Origin: Streptomyces canus 299MFChir4.1
GTDB lineage: Bacteria; Actinomycetota; Actinomycetes; Streptomycetales; Streptomycetaceae
Length of the DNA stretch: 64,000 nucleotides
NCBI RefSeq assembly: GCF_000383615.1
Contig: NZ_KB911582.1
Span: 714,425-778,424 of the forward strand
Reading direction: 5' to 3'
Shown: positions 24,276 through 33,883 of the stretch, piece after piece
Position numbering within the stretch: the first letter of the stretch is position 1
Layout: each line of letters begins with the position of its first letter
The notes under the pieces: model-generated
What the model was told of the DNA's origin: nothing
The model's database searches: none
What the model saw: the letters and a program-made list of their open reading frames with translations, nothing else
Translations under genes and position numbers: made by a program

Positions 24276-25237
24276 CCGCATGCGTCCTCGCCGTCGACGC
24301 GGGCAACAGCAAGACCGATGTCGCGGTCGTGGCGGCCGACGGAGACGTCCTCGCCACGGCCCGCGGCGGCGGGTTCCGGCCGCCGGTGGTGGGCGTCGAG
24401 GCGGCGGTGGACACCGTCGCCGACGCGGTCGGGCGGGCCTTCGCCGCCGCCGGGGTGAGCTCCGTGGAGCACGTCTCGGCGTGCCTCGCCAACGCCGACT
24501 TCCCGGTCGAGGAGCGGCAGTTGGCCGCCGCGCTGCACACGCGCGCGTGGGGAGCGGACGTGGAGGTCCGCAACGACACCTTCGCGATCCTGCGGGCCGG
24601 GATCACCGAACCGCGCGGGGTCGCCGTGGTGTGCGGCGCGGGCATCAACTGCGTCGGCATGCGCCCCGACGGCCGTACCGCACGCTTCCCCGCGCTCGGC
24701 CGGATCTCCGGCGACTGGGGCGGCGGCTGGGGCCTCGCCGAGGAGGCCCTGTGGCACGCCGCCCGCGCGGAGGACGGGCGGGGCGTCGACACCGACCTCG
24801 CGCGGGTGCTCCCGCGGCACTTCGGGCTGGCGTCCATGTACGCCCTCATCGAGGCCCTGCACCTGGAGGAGATCGCCCCGGCCCGCCGCCACGAACTGAC
24901 CCCGGTGCTCTTCGCCGCGGCCGCCGCCGGGGACCCCGTGGCCCGCTCGCTCGTCGACCGCCTCGCCGACGAGGTGGTGTCCATGGCGACGGTGGCCCTG
25001 ACCCGCCTCGACCTCCTCGACGAGGAGACCCCGGTCCTGCTCGGCGGCAGCGTCCTGGCCGCCCGGCACCCCCGACTCGACGACGGGGTGCGCGAACTCC
25101 TGGCGGCCCGCGCCCCGAAGGCCGTGCCCCAGGTGGTGACGGCGCGTCCGGTCCTGGGCGCCGCGCTCCTCGGCCTGGACCGGGCGGGGGCGTCCCCGCA
25201 GGTGCAGGAGAGGGTGCGGGCCTACTACGAGGCCTGA
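24266..25237 (+). CDS. csnK: BadF/BcrA-type sugar kinase (glucosamine or GlcNAc kinase)
   Basis: The 323-residue ASKHA-fold kinase has phosphate-1 motif AVDAGNSKTDVAVV (~9-22), phosphate-2 region VAVVCGAGINCVGM, substrate loop GRISGDWGGGWGLAEEAL and adenosine motif VLLGGSVLAA. This pattern matches N-acetylglucosamine/glucosamine kinases of the BadF/BadG family. As the last gene of the csn operon it is expected to phosphorylate the amino sugar released inside the cell. GTG start overlapping the end of csnH. The 3' end overlaps the convergent P-loop kinase gene by 13 bases. Confidence 0.85.
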   Translation: MGLTACVLAVDAGNSKTDVAVVAADGDVLATARGGGFRPPVVGVEAAVDTVADAVGRAFAAAGVSSVEHVSACLANADFPVEERQLAAALHTRAWGADVEVRNDTFAILRAGITEPRGVAVVCGAGINCVGMRPDGRTARFPALGRISGDWGGGWGLAEEALWHAARAEDGRGVDTDLARVLPRHFGLASMYALIEALHLEEIAPARRHELTPVLFAAAAAGDPVARSLVDRLADEVVSMATVALTRLDLLDEETPVLLGGSVLAARHPRLDDGVRELLAARAPKAVPQVVTARPVLGAALLGLDRAGASPQVQERVRAYYEA

Positions 25238-25815
25238 GCGAGCACCGCGTCGGCCACCTCGGAGACGGTCATGCCGTTTCCGACGTCGACGCGGGGCAGT
25301 CCCAGCCGGTCGACGGCCTCCACCATGAGCTCCTGGTACCGCACGCTCCGGGCCAGGAACTTGTCCATCAGCGCGCGCTCCTCCTCGGACGCCTCGTCGT
25401 AGCGCCCGCCCGCACGGATCCGGGCGCGTACGACGTCCTCGCCGGCGGTGAGCCATACGGCGGCCGTGTGCGGGGCGTCCAGCGTGGCGACCCGCTCCGG
25501 CCACAGCGCGGAGCCCTCCAGGACCAGGCCGGGTCCGCCGGCGTGCGCCTCGACCAACTCCTCGATGCGGGGCCAGAGCCGCTCGTAGTGGGCCAGGACC
25601 GACTCGATCAACTCGTCGACGCCGAGCGTCGCGTAGTGGTCGGCCACACGCGGCGGCACCTCCCGCTCCGGCGTGCGCCAGGGCCGCCCCGGGTGTCTCG
25701 CCAGCAGGTCCGTCGAGCGCTGCGTGCAGCCGAGGCGTTCGGCGACCGCTCCCGCCACCGTGGACTTACCGGTATTCGACGTTCCGCCGATCATCACCAC
25801 TCGCACCCCGCGCAC
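25225..25815 (-). CDS. P-loop kinase-like protein
   Basis: The 196-residue protein has Walker A GGTSNTGKST (~10-19) near its N-terminus and a fold consistent with 2-phosphoglycerate/zeta-toxin-like or shikimate-type small-molecule kinases. LVLEGSALWPERV is a likely Walker B strand, and the LID-like region ARIRAGGRYDEASEEER is Arg-rich. Substrate unknown. A GTG start is used; a second GTG and an ATG follow within eight codons, so the exact start is uncertain. Convergent to csnK with a 13-base overlap; the upstream side faces the PknG operon promoter region. Confidence 0.7.
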   Translation of the reverse strand: MRGVRVVMIGGTSNTGKSTVAGAVAERLGCTQRSTDLLARHPGRPWRTPEREVPPRVADHYATLGVDELIESVLAHYERLWPRIEELVEAHAGGPGLVLEGSALWPERVATLDAPHTAAVWLTAGEDVVRARIRAGGRYDEASEEERALMDKFLARSVRYQELMVEAVDRLGLPRVDVGNGMTVSEVADAVLAQAS

Positions 25816-26012
25816 GACGGCGACCCTACGCGCCCCAGGGGGGGAACCGAACCGATTCCGGGGGCGTATTCATGGGCAAGGGGTGGTGCAGAACGCGGAG
25901 CCGCCGACGGGCGCTCCGCTGCGATCCGATCAAGATCGAGTGAAGCCCGGTGCGGATGTCGGTCCCGGCAGCGATACTTGCGGCGAGGGATGACCATGGG
26001 GGAGGTCAAACA

Positions 26013-27482
26013 GTGACACACCCGCCGAAGAGCAGTGCGGCGCCACCGGGTTCCGGGGTGCCCACGATGCCGGCCGTGCCGCCGCAGCCGGGCCCTGCGG
26101 CCCCGGCCCCGCAGGCACCCCCGCCGGCCACCGCGCCGGACCGGGCACCCGCTCGTCGTACGGCCTTCGCGGAGGGTTTCGACCAGCTGCGCGCGGCCGC
26201 CACCACCGAGCCGGGCCGGCTGCGCATCATCGGTGCGGCGCTCGCCCTGCTCGTCGTCCTCTTCGGCACGGTGACCGCCTGGCAGACCAACGACCGGGCC
26301 GCCGCCGCGGACGACGTGCTGCACAAGAGCCAGCCGCTCAGCAGCGCCGCCGCCGACATCTACCGCTACCTGGCCGACGCCAACACCGCGGCCTCCAGCG
26401 CCTTCCTCGCCGGCGGCCAGGAGACGGCCCATTCCCGCGAGCTGTACGAGAAGGACATCGACCTGGCCGCGGCCGGTCTGGTCAGGGCGGCCTCGAACTC
26501 CGACCCGGACTCCCCCGCCGCGAGGACCGTGGCCGAGCTCAACACCCTGCTGCCGGAGTACAAGGGCCTCGTGGAGCGGGCCCGTACGTACAACCGTCAG
26601 GGCTTCCCGGTCGGCGGCGCGTATCTGCGCTACGCCAACGAGAAGATGCAGGACCAGATGCTCCCGAAGGCGCAGAACCTCTACACGAGCGAGAACCAGC
26701 GGCTGCGCGCCGACTACGCCGACGCCACGCCCTACCCGTGGGCCGCGATCGGTCTCGGCGTCCTGGCGCTCGCCGGGCTCGCCTGGGCCCAGCACCGCAA
26801 CTACCGGCGCACCAACCGGGTCCTCAACCACGGCCTGGTCGCGGCCACCGCGACGGCGACCGTGGTGCTGCTGTGGCTGGTCGTCGGGCACACCGTCGCG
26901 CGCGCGGGCCTCAACGACTCCTACGACCACGGAGTGCGCTCGCTCAACGTCCTGCACGACGCCCGGATCGCCTCCCTGAAGGCGCGCGGCAACGAGAACC
27001 TCACGCTCGTGGCCCGCGGCGCCGAGACGGTCACCAAGAAGAACGCCCAGGGCGTGGACGTCACCTACGACGCCTACGACTACGACTTCGACAAGGACAT
27101 GGACACCCTCGGCAAGGGCCTGGCCCAGGCGTCGAAGCTCGCCGACGACAGCAGCGGCAAGCAGCCGGTGACCGCGGCCGAGGGCAACATGGCGGTGTGG
27201 AAGCAGCGCCACAGCGCGGCCCGCGAGCAGGACGACAACGGCAACTACGAAGAGGCACTGCTGCGGGTCATAGGACCCAAGGGCGCCACGGGCGAGTGCT
27301 TCGACAGCGTCGACGACAACCTCGCCAAGGCCCTGACGCACGAGGAGGCCGAGTTCCGGCGCTCGGCCGGGGACGGTCTTGGCGCGATGACCGGCCTGTC
27401 GGCGGGCGCCGCCGTGCTGGCCGTCCTGGGCGCGGCCGGCGCGGTGCTGGGCATCGGGCGCAGGCTGTCGGAGTACCGGTGA
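26013..27482 (+). CDS. glnX: GlnX-like membrane sensor of the PknG pathway
   Basis: The 489-residue protein has a Pro-rich cytoplasmic N-terminus (1-~60), TM1 ~71-89, an extracytoplasmic helical domain (~95-235), TM2 ~242-259, TM3 ~274-295, a second extracytoplasmic helical domain, and TM4 ~459-482 near the end. This four-span layout matches GlnX, which in mycobacteria links the periplasmic binding protein GlnH to the kinase PknG. The next genes here are a GlnH-like binding protein and, two genes on, a PknG-like kinase. GTG start with GGGGGAGG six bases upstream. By analogy it senses amino acid availability; direct sequence similarity was not computed. Confidence 0.75.
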   Translation: MTHPPKSSAAPPGSGVPTMPAVPPQPGPAAPAPQAPPPATAPDRAPARRTAFAEGFDQLRAAATTEPGRLRIIGAALALLVVLFGTVTAWQTNDRAAAADDVLHKSQPLSSAAADIYRYLADANTAASSAFLAGGQETAHSRELYEKDIDLAAAGLVRAASNSDPDSPAARTVAELNTLLPEYKGLVERARTYNRQGFPVGGAYLRYANEKMQDQMLPKAQNLYTSENQRLRADYADATPYPWAAIGLGVLALAGLAWAQHRNYRRTNRVLNHGLVAATATATVVLLWLVVGHTVARAGLNDSYDHGVRSLNVLHDARIASLKARGNENLTLVARGAETVTKKNAQGVDVTYDAYDYDFDKDMDTLGKGLAQASKLADDSSGKQPVTAAEGNMAVWKQRHSAAREQDDNGNYEEALLRVIGPKGATGECFDSVDDNLAKALTHEEAEFRRSAGDGLGAMTGLSAGAAVLAVLGAAGAVLGIGRRLSEYR

Positions 27483-27496
27483 GAGGGGGCGCGACG

Positions 27497-28561
27497 ATGC
27501 GGATGCGTGGACGGGTGCGGACCGGCCTCAAGGGCTGGGGCGGTGTCGGGGCGATGGCCGCCGTCTGCGCCCTGGCGTTCGCCTTCGTGCTGCTGCTGCC
27601 GCTGACCCGGTCGAGCGGCGACGGCGCCGCGGCCACCGGCGGCCCGGGCCTGACCCGTGCCGAGCAGGCGGCGGACGACAACCCGTGCGACAACCCGGCG
27701 ATCAAGACGCACCCGGAGGAGCAGACACTGTCCCCGTCGAGCGCGGACGGCACGACGATAGACAAGATCAAGGCCCGCGAGGGCGCGAAGCGCAAGCTGA
27801 TCGTCGGCGTCGACCAGAACAGCTACCGCTGGGGCTACCGCAACCCCAACGGCGGACCGCAGGCCGACCTGGAGGGCTTCGACATCGACCTGGTGCACCG
27901 GATCGCGCAGGACATCCTCGGTGACCCGAACGCCGTGCAGTTCAAGGCGATCCCCACCAACCAGCGCATCCCGGCCATCCAGAAGGGCCGGGTCGACATG
28001 GTCGTGCGCACGATGACGATCAACTGCAAGCGCCTGGCCGACGTGGCGTTCTCCGCGCCGTACTTCAAGACCGGCCAGCAGGTCCTCGCCCCCAAGTCCT
28101 CGGGCATCAAGGGCTACGACGGCACACTGGCGCACAAGAAGATCTGCACGGCTGAGGGTTCGACCGCCTTCAGCCAGCTGGACGAGGACAAGAAGGCGGG
28201 GAGGCTCGTCGCCTCCGCGGACCTCAGGACCACCGTCCCCAGTCAACTCGACTGTCTCGTCAGGCTCCAGCTCGGTGAGGTCGACGCCGTGGTCACCGAC
28301 GGCGCGCTCGCCGCGAGCCAGGCCGCCCAGGACCCCACGGTCGAACTGAAGGGCTCGCCCTTCACCACCGAGTACTACGGCGTGGCGATGAAGAGCGACG
28401 CCGACGATCTGGTACGCCGGGTCAACCAGATCCTGGTGGACTACCGCAAGGACACCACCGACGGCTGGCAGGCGTCGTACGACAGGTGGCTGTCGGCCAC
28501 ACTGAACGAGAGCTCGGCGAAGTCGGAGCCGCCGCCACCGAAGTACCTGCGCAAGAGCTGA
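27497..28561 (+). CDS. glnH: GlnH-like amino-acid binding protein
   Basis: The 354-residue protein has an N-terminal membrane helix (~15-38, GVGAMAAVCALAFAFVLLLP) without a lipobox Cys, so it may be anchored rather than lipidated. A type-3 solute-binding domain (~85-340) follows: LIVGVDQNSYRWGYRNPNGG, LEGFDIDLVHRIAQ, VDMVVRTMTI and VDAVVTDGALAASQ. Mycobacterial GlnH binds Asp/Glu/Asn and signals through GlnX to PknG; the same gene order supports that role here. A GTG at 27479 overlapping the glnX stop codon is an equally good alternative start and would add six residues. Confidence 0.78.
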   Translation: MRMRGRVRTGLKGWGGVGAMAAVCALAFAFVLLLPLTRSSGDGAAATGGPGLTRAEQAADDNPCDNPAIKTHPEEQTLSPSSADGTTIDKIKAREGAKRKLIVGVDQNSYRWGYRNPNGGPQADLEGFDIDLVHRIAQDILGDPNAVQFKAIPTNQRIPAIQKGRVDMVVRTMTINCKRLADVAFSAPYFKTGQQVLAPKSSGIKGYDGTLAHKKICTAEGSTAFSQLDEDKKAGRLVASADLRTTVPSQLDCLVRLQLGEVDAVVTDGALAASQAAQDPTVELKGSPFTTEYYGVAMKSDADDLVRRVNQILVDYRKDTTDGWQASYDRWLSATLNESSAKSEPPPPKYLRKS

Positions 28562-28617
28562 CGCACCGTCACAATCAGACAACCACCCAGCAACCCTTCA
28601 GCAGCGAGAGGTGATCG

Positions 28618-29949
28618 ATGGGCGTCACGGGACCCCCTGGGCCGGTGATGGACCGGGACGAGGTGGACCGTGCGCTGGCGCGGCTCGGCGCGGAGCACGA
28701 GGCGATCGAGACCTCGCTCCTCGCCCTTCAGGACCACGCGGGCCGCAGGCTCCTGGAAGGCGCCGAGCTCACCGGGGTCACCAAGGAGCGCTGGGAGTCC
28801 GCCGACGCGTCGATCACCCTGCTGTGGGCGTACTTCGACGCGTACGCGGACGCGCTGCACTCCGCCCGTGAGATCCGCTCCCGCCGCCGCTGGTCCAGCC
28901 GCGAGGACCTGGTGGAGCTGACCGAGCTGCTGCGCGGCGAGTCGGTCACGGTCGCGGGCTCGGCGACCGCCACGGCCAACGCGCCCACCCTGCACGGCAA
29001 TTCGGGCAAACTCAGCGAGCGGTTCTCGCTGGTGACGCTCGTGGAGCGGATGAACGAGCTGTACGCGACGAGCCTGGACATGGTCGTCGCCGCCGACGCG
29101 GTCTGGTCCGCACTGCCCGCCCGGATAGACCTGTTGTCCGCCGAACTCCAGCGCACCCGCCGGCTCGCGCACTCCGTCGGCGTACGCCCCGGGGAGCACC
29201 CGTCCGGGGACGACCTGGAGCGCATCACCCGCACCCTCACCTCGCTGCGCGAGCAGGTGATCTCCGACCCGCTCGCCTTCTGGCAGCCCACGCCGGGCAG
29301 TTCGGCCCCCGGCGGCGGCAAGCCGGACACCACGGCGTACGACCGTGAGGCGCGCGCCCTGGAGGACGTGCGCCGGGAGATCGACGCGGTGCTCACGGTC
29401 CGGCAGGACGCCGAGGCCCGGCTGGTCAAGCTGCGGGACGTGCTCTCCCGCGCGGACCGCACGCTCGCCGAGGCCCGCATCGCGCGCGGCGAGGTCCTCG
29501 CGAAGATCGCGGCCACCGAGGTCCCGGTCGTCAGCGGACCGCCGACCGCGCTCCAGGAGCAGCTGGCGACAGCCGCCGAGTACCGCAGACACGCCCAGTG
29601 GCACCGCCTGTCCCCGCTCCTGGAGTCCCTGGAGCAGAAGGCGGAGGACGAACTGCTGCGCGCCCGTGAGTCGTTGACCGCGGTCACCGCCCCGCTCGCG
29701 GTCCGCGCGGAGCTGCGGGGCAGGCTCGACGCGTACAAGGCGAAGGTCGCCCGGCACGGCCTGGCCGAGGACCCGTTCCTGATCGAGCGGTACGACGCGG
29801 CCCGGCGGATGCTGTGGAGCGCGCCCTGCGACCTGCGGGTCGCCGAACAGACCGTGCTGCGCTACCAGCACGCGGTCGCCGAAGTGCTGGGCGCCCCACG
29901 GGTGCCGCAGAGCGGGCCCGAGGACCGTAGGGGGGAGTCGTCGTCATGA
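28618..29949 (+). CDS. Coiled-coil protein of the PknG operon, function unknown
   Basis: This 443-residue soluble protein has no recognised domain. It is largely helical, with long amphipathic stretches rich in Ala, Arg, Glu and Leu (VDRALARLGAEHEAIE, ARALEDVRREIDAVL, LESLEQKAEDELLRARES). No signal peptide or membrane helix. A Gly/Ala/Ser-rich loop (SVTVAGSATATANAPTLHGN) lies near residues 110-130. It sits between the GlnH-like gene and pknG and its TGA overlaps the pknG ATG (ATGA), so tight co-expression with the kinase is likely. It might be a scaffold or adaptor, which is inference. SD GAGAGG precedes the ATG. Confidence 0.8.
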   Translation: MGVTGPPGPVMDRDEVDRALARLGAEHEAIETSLLALQDHAGRRLLEGAELTGVTKERWESADASITLLWAYFDAYADALHSAREIRSRRRWSSREDLVELTELLRGESVTVAGSATATANAPTLHGNSGKLSERFSLVTLVERMNELYATSLDMVVAADAVWSALPARIDLLSAELQRTRRLAHSVGVRPGEHPSGDDLERITRTLTSLREQVISDPLAFWQPTPGSSAPGGGKPDTTAYDREARALEDVRREIDAVLTVRQDAEARLVKLRDVLSRADRTLAEARIARGEVLAKIAATEVPVVSGPPTALQEQLATAAEYRRHAQWHRLSPLLESLEQKAEDELLRARESLTAVTAPLAVRAELRGRLDAYKAKVARHGLAEDPFLIERYDAARRMLWSAPCDLRVAEQTVLRYQHAVAEVLGAPRVPQSGPEDRRGESSS

Positions 29950-32465
29950 GTCAGGAACAGCAGCCCTGCCAGCGGCCCGGCTGCGACGGGACGTACGAGG
30001 ACATGGGCGGCGGCGAGCTGTACTGCGACACCTGCGGCCTGGCGCCGGTCGTCGGGGGCAGCGGCCGGGCCGGCTCGGTGCCCAGCGGCACCGCCGGCGG
30101 CAGGGACTCGCAGGACAGCGGCAGCGCGCCCGCCACCGGCCGCGGTTCCGCGCGGACGTCCTCGCACTCGTCGAAGTCACGGCGCTCGGTGTCGGGACGG
30201 CTCTCGCGCTCGGTCTCCGGGAAGTCCACGGGCCGTTCGGTGTCGGTGCGCGGCTCCGGCTCGACCGCCGGTTCGACCGGGCGCGGCCGGCTCGGCGCGG
30301 GGCTCGTCGAGGTGCCCGGGGTGCCGCGGCCCGACCCGCGCGTGATGGTCCTGGAGAATCCCGAGGTGCCCGAGCGCAAGCGGTTCTGCTCGCGCTCCGA
30401 CTGCGGTGCCCCGGTGGGACGCTCACGCGGGGACCACAAGGGACGCACGGAGGGCTTCTGCACCAAGTGCGGCCACCCGTACTCGTTCGTCCCGAAGCTG
30501 AAGTCCGGCGACATCGTGCACGGCCAGTACGAGGTCGCGGGCTGCCTCGCGCACGGCGGTCTGGGCTGGGTCTATCTCGCCGTGGACCGCGCGGTGTCCG
30601 ACCGCTGGGTGGTCCTCAAGGGCCTGCTGGACACCGGCGACCAGGACGCGATGGCCGCCGCGATCTCCGAGCGGCGCTTCCTCGCGGAGATCGAGCACGC
30701 CAACATCGTGCGGATCTACAACTTCGTGGAGCACCTCGACCAGCGCACCGGCTCGCTCGACGGCTACATCGTCATGGAGTACGTCGGCGGCAAGTCGCTG
30801 AAGGAGATCGCCAACGGCCGCCGTTCGGCCGACGGCAAGCGGGACCCGCTGCCGGTGGAGCAGGCGTGCGCCTACGGCATCGAGGCCCTGGAGGCGCTCG
30901 GTCACCTGCACAGCCGCAACCTCCTGTACTGCGACTTCAAGGTCGACAACGCGATCCAGACCGAGGACCAGCTCAAGCTGATCGACATGGGCGCGGTGCG
31001 CAGGATGGACGACGAGGAGTCGGCCATCTACGGCACGGTGGGCTACCAGGCGCCGGAGGTCGCGGACGTGGGCCCCTCGGTCGCCTCCGACCTGTACACG
31101 GTCGGCCGCACCCTGGCCGTGCTGACCTTCGACTTCCAGGGCTACACCAACGTCTTCGTCGACTCGCTCCCCGACCCCGACAACATCGAGGTCTTCCGCC
31201 GGTACGAGTCCTTCTACCGGCTGCTGGTCCGCGCGACCGACCCCGACCCGGCCCGCCGTTTCGCCTCCGCGCAGGAGATGTCGGAACAGCTGACGGGTGT
31301 CCTGCGCGAGGTCGTCTCGCTGCAGACGGGCCGCGCCAGACCCGCCCTGTCGACCCTCTTCGGCCCCGAAGTGCGGGTCACGGACACGGAGTTGTTCCCG
31401 AAGCTGGACGGGGAGGTGTCGCGCCTCGGGGGACGGGTGCTGCCTGCCCGTAAGACCGCCAATGCGGGCAGCGCGGGTGCCGAGCGCCCGGGCGGCGGAG
31501 CCCTCGGTACCCCTCAGACTCTCGTCAAGCCGGTCAACGCTCCCGTCGCCTCCCTCGCGCTTCCCGTCCCCCACGTCGACCCCTCCGACCCCAACGCCGG
31601 CTTCCTCGCCGGGCTCATGACCACCGCGCCCGCCGAGCTGCTCGGTGCCCTCGCGGCCGCGCCGGCCCCGTCGGCGGAGTCACGGCTCAGGCAGGTCCGC
31701 GCCTGGCTGGAGAACGGCGACGCGCACACCGCGGACGAGGCGCTGCGCCGCCTTGAGGACGAACGGCCCGACGACTGGCGGGTGGTCTGGTACCGGGGCG
31801 TGGCCGCCCTGGTGACCGGCGACCACGAGGCCGCCGCGCTCGCCTTCGACGCGATCTACGACGCCTTCCCCGGCGAACCCGCCCCCAAGCTCGCCCTCGG
31901 CCTGTGCGCGGAGGTGCTCGGCCAGCTCGACAACGCCGCCGAGTACTACCGCCTGGTCTGGTCGACCGACCCCAGCTATGTGAGCGCCGCGTTCGGCCTC
32001 GCGCGCGTGCAACTGGCGACCGGGGACCGCCGTAGCGCGGTGCGGACGCTGGAGTCGGTGCCGGAGTCCTCCATCCACTACACCGGTGCCCGGGTGGCGG
32101 CCGTCCGCGCGCGGCTGCGTGGCCGCGCCGCGACCGCGGGCGACGTACCCTTCCTGGACGACCTGACCGCCGCCGCCGGGCAGGTCGAGGCGCTGGACGC
32201 GTACGGACTGGATCCGGCGCGTCGCGAGCAGTTGTCGGCCGAGGTGCTGGGCGCGGCCCTGGACTGGATACTCTCCGGTGGCCAGGACTCCGTCGCCCCC
32301 GCCACCGGGGCACGGGCACTGCTCGGCAGCGGACTGGACGAGCGAGGACTGCGCTTCGGCCTGGAGCGTTCGTACCGCGCGCTGGCCCGGCTCGCGCAGG
32401 GCGGCGAGGAGAGGATCTACCTGGTGGAACGAGCCAACCGTTACCGCCCCCGGACGTGGGTGTAG
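29946..32465 (+). CDS. pknG: PknG-like serine/threonine protein kinase with zinc ribbons and TPRs
   Basis: The 839-residue cytosolic kinase has a first Cys4 ribbon (~8-31, CQRPGCDG to CDTCG), a Ser/Arg-rich linker, and a second Cys cluster (CSRSDCGAPVG to CTKCGHPY). The kinase domain (~190-450) has the Gly loop GGLGWVYLA, Lys in VVLKGL, catalytic loop LLYCDFKVDNAI with YCD in place of HRD, and DMG in place of DFG. A C-terminal helical TPR-like region (~575-839) follows. Rubredoxin-like domain plus kinase plus TPR is the PknG architecture; mycobacterial PknG is 750 residues. It phosphorylates FHA proteins that set glutamate/TCA flux. Here an FHA gene lies downstream. Overlaps the coiled-coil gene by four bases. 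Confidence 0.88.
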   Translation: MSQEQQPCQRPGCDGTYEDMGGGELYCDTCGLAPVVGGSGRAGSVPSGTAGGRDSQDSGSAPATGRGSARTSSHSSKSRRSVSGRLSRSVSGKSTGRSVSVRGSGSTAGSTGRGRLGAGLVEVPGVPRPDPRVMVLENPEVPERKRFCSRSDCGAPVGRSRGDHKGRTEGFCTKCGHPYSFVPKLKSGDIVHGQYEVAGCLAHGGLGWVYLAVDRAVSDRWVVLKGLLDTGDQDAMAAAISERRFLAEIEHANIVRIYNFVEHLDQRTGSLDGYIVMEYVGGKSLKEIANGRRSADGKRDPLPVEQACAYGIEALEALGHLHSRNLLYCDFKVDNAIQTEDQLKLIDMGAVRRMDDEESAIYGTVGYQAPEVADVGPSVASDLYTVGRTLAVLTFDFQGYTNVFVDSLPDPDNIEVFRRYESFYRLLVRATDPDPARRFASAQEMSEQLTGVLREVVSLQTGRARPALSTLFGPEVRVTDTELFPKLDGEVSRLGGRVLPARKTANAGSAGAERPGGGALGTPQTLVKPVNAPVASLALPVPHVDPSDPNAGFLAGLMTTAPAELLGALAAAPAPSAESRLRQVRAWLENGDAHTADEALRRLEDERPDDWRVVWYRGVAALVTGDHEAAALAFDAIYDAFPGEPAPKLALGLCAEVLGQLDNAAEYYRLVWSTDPSYVSAAFGLARVQLATGDRRSAVRTLESVPESSIHYTGARVAAVRARLRGRAATAGDVPFLDDLTAAAGQVEALDAYGLDPARREQLSAEVLGAALDWILSGGQDSVAPATGARALLGSGLDERGLRFGLERSYRALARLAQGGEERIYLVERANRYRPRTWV

Positions 32466-32468
32466 TTG

Positions 32469-33785
32469 ATGTCGCAGATGCCCCAGCAGACCGCCCTTTC
32501 GAGGTGCCCGAGCTGCGAGGAACCCGTCGAGTCGGGCGACCGTTTCTGCGGTGCGTGCGGATACGACCTGTCCGCCGTCCCGGCACGGCCGGACGACAGC
32601 CCGACCGTCGCCCTGAACGGCGCACCCCCGGGCGGCCCCTGGCCGCAGGCCCCGCACCCCCCGGCGGAGCTCCACCTGCCGACCGACCTGCGGGCCTCCG
32701 CGTCGGGCGAGCACGAACTGCCGCCGGTGCCGCCCCCGTCGGGGCCGGTGCTCGGGTCGCCGGTCTCCCCCGCCTCCGGCGTGCGCTTCGACCGGCCGCC
32801 GGAGCCCGACGAGTACCCCCTGCAGGCACCGGACCCGCGCGTGGCCGGACCGGCCACCCCTGCCGAAGGAACCAAGGTGTGCGTGGCCTGCCGCGCGGGC
32901 CGCGTCGACGACGACGGCTACTGCGAGAACTGCGGGCACGCCCAGCCGCGTGAGCGCGACCACATGGAGCAGGAACTCGGTCCGATCGCCGCCGTCAGCG
33001 ACCGCGGCCTGCGCCACCACCGCAACGAGGACGCCTTCACCCTCGGCACCAGCGTGCTGCCCGACGGCTCACCGGCGACCTTCGCGGTCGTCTGCGACGG
33101 CGTGTCCTCCGCGACCCGACCCGACGACGCCTCCCTGGCCGCCTCACGGGCCGCGGCCGACGCGCTGCTGGCCGCGCTGCCGCAGGGCACCCACCCCCAG
33201 CAGGCCCTGCACGAGGCGATCGTCGCCGCCTCCCGCGCGGTCAACTCGCTCGCCGGGGAACCCGCCACGGCCCGCGAGCACCAGCCGCACCAGAACGCCC
33301 CCGCGTGCACGATCGTCGGCTCGGTCGTCACCCCGAGCCTGCTGGTCGTCGGCTGGGTCGGCGACAGCCGCGTCTACTGGGTGCCCACGGACCGCAGTTC
33401 ACCCCCGGCCCGGCTCACCGAGGACGACTCCTGGGCCGCGCAGATGGTCGCCGCGGGCCTGATGAACGAGGCCGAGGCGTACGCCGACGAGCGCGCCCAC
33501 GCGATCACCGGCTGGCTCGGCGCGGACGCCTACGAACTCGACCCGCACACCGCTTCCTTCAAGCCGGACCGGCCTGGTGTGGTGGTGGTGTGCACCGACG
33601 GTCTGTGGAACTACGCGGAGGCGGCCGACGAGATGGCCCAGGCCGTGCCGGCCGACGCCGCCGCGCGCCCGCTGCACACCGCCCGGGTACTGGTCGGTCA
33701 CGCTCTGGACGGCGGGGGCCACGACAACGTAACAGTGGCCGTCGTGCCGTTCCCGACCCCCGTGCAGGGGGCAGGATCGGCCTGA
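32469..33785 (+). CDS. PP2C-family Ser/Thr phosphatase with N-terminal zinc ribbons
   Basis: The 438-residue protein has two Cys4 ribbons (~10-31, CPSCEE to CGACGYDL; ~137-158, CVACRAG to CENCGHAQP) that bracket a Pro-rich linker. A PP2C domain (~165-430) follows, with the metal-binding acids in place: HRNEDAFTLG, VCDGVSS, GWVGDSRVYW, CTDGLWNY and GGGHDNVTV. It should dephosphorylate phosphoserine/threonine proteins in a Mn/Mg-dependent way, presumably countering the adjacent PknG-like kinase. It starts three bases after the kinase stop; a TTG one codon upstream is also possible. Confidence 0.9.
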   Translation: MSQMPQQTALSRCPSCEEPVESGDRFCGACGYDLSAVPARPDDSPTVALNGAPPGGPWPQAPHPPAELHLPTDLRASASGEHELPPVPPPSGPVLGSPVSPASGVRFDRPPEPDEYPLQAPDPRVAGPATPAEGTKVCVACRAGRVDDDGYCENCGHAQPRERDHMEQELGPIAAVSDRGLRHHRNEDAFTLGTSVLPDGSPATFAVVCDGVSSATRPDDASLAASRAAADALLAALPQGTHPQQALHEAIVAASRAVNSLAGEPATAREHQPHQNAPACTIVGSVVTPSLLVVGWVGDSRVYWVPTDRSSPPARLTEDDSWAAQMVAAGLMNEAEAYADERAHAITGWLGADAYELDPHTASFKPDRPGVVVVCTDGLWNYAEAADEMAQAVPADAAARPLHTARVLVGHALDGGGHDNVTVAVVPFPTPVQGAGSA

Positions 33786-33883
33786 GGCCGTACACGGGGA
33801 GGCCTCGGCGGACCGGAGGGGACCGGTCCGCGATCAGTCATCGCCCCATGGATGTGGGGTTCGCGAGGGGGATTTGAGTAGGC

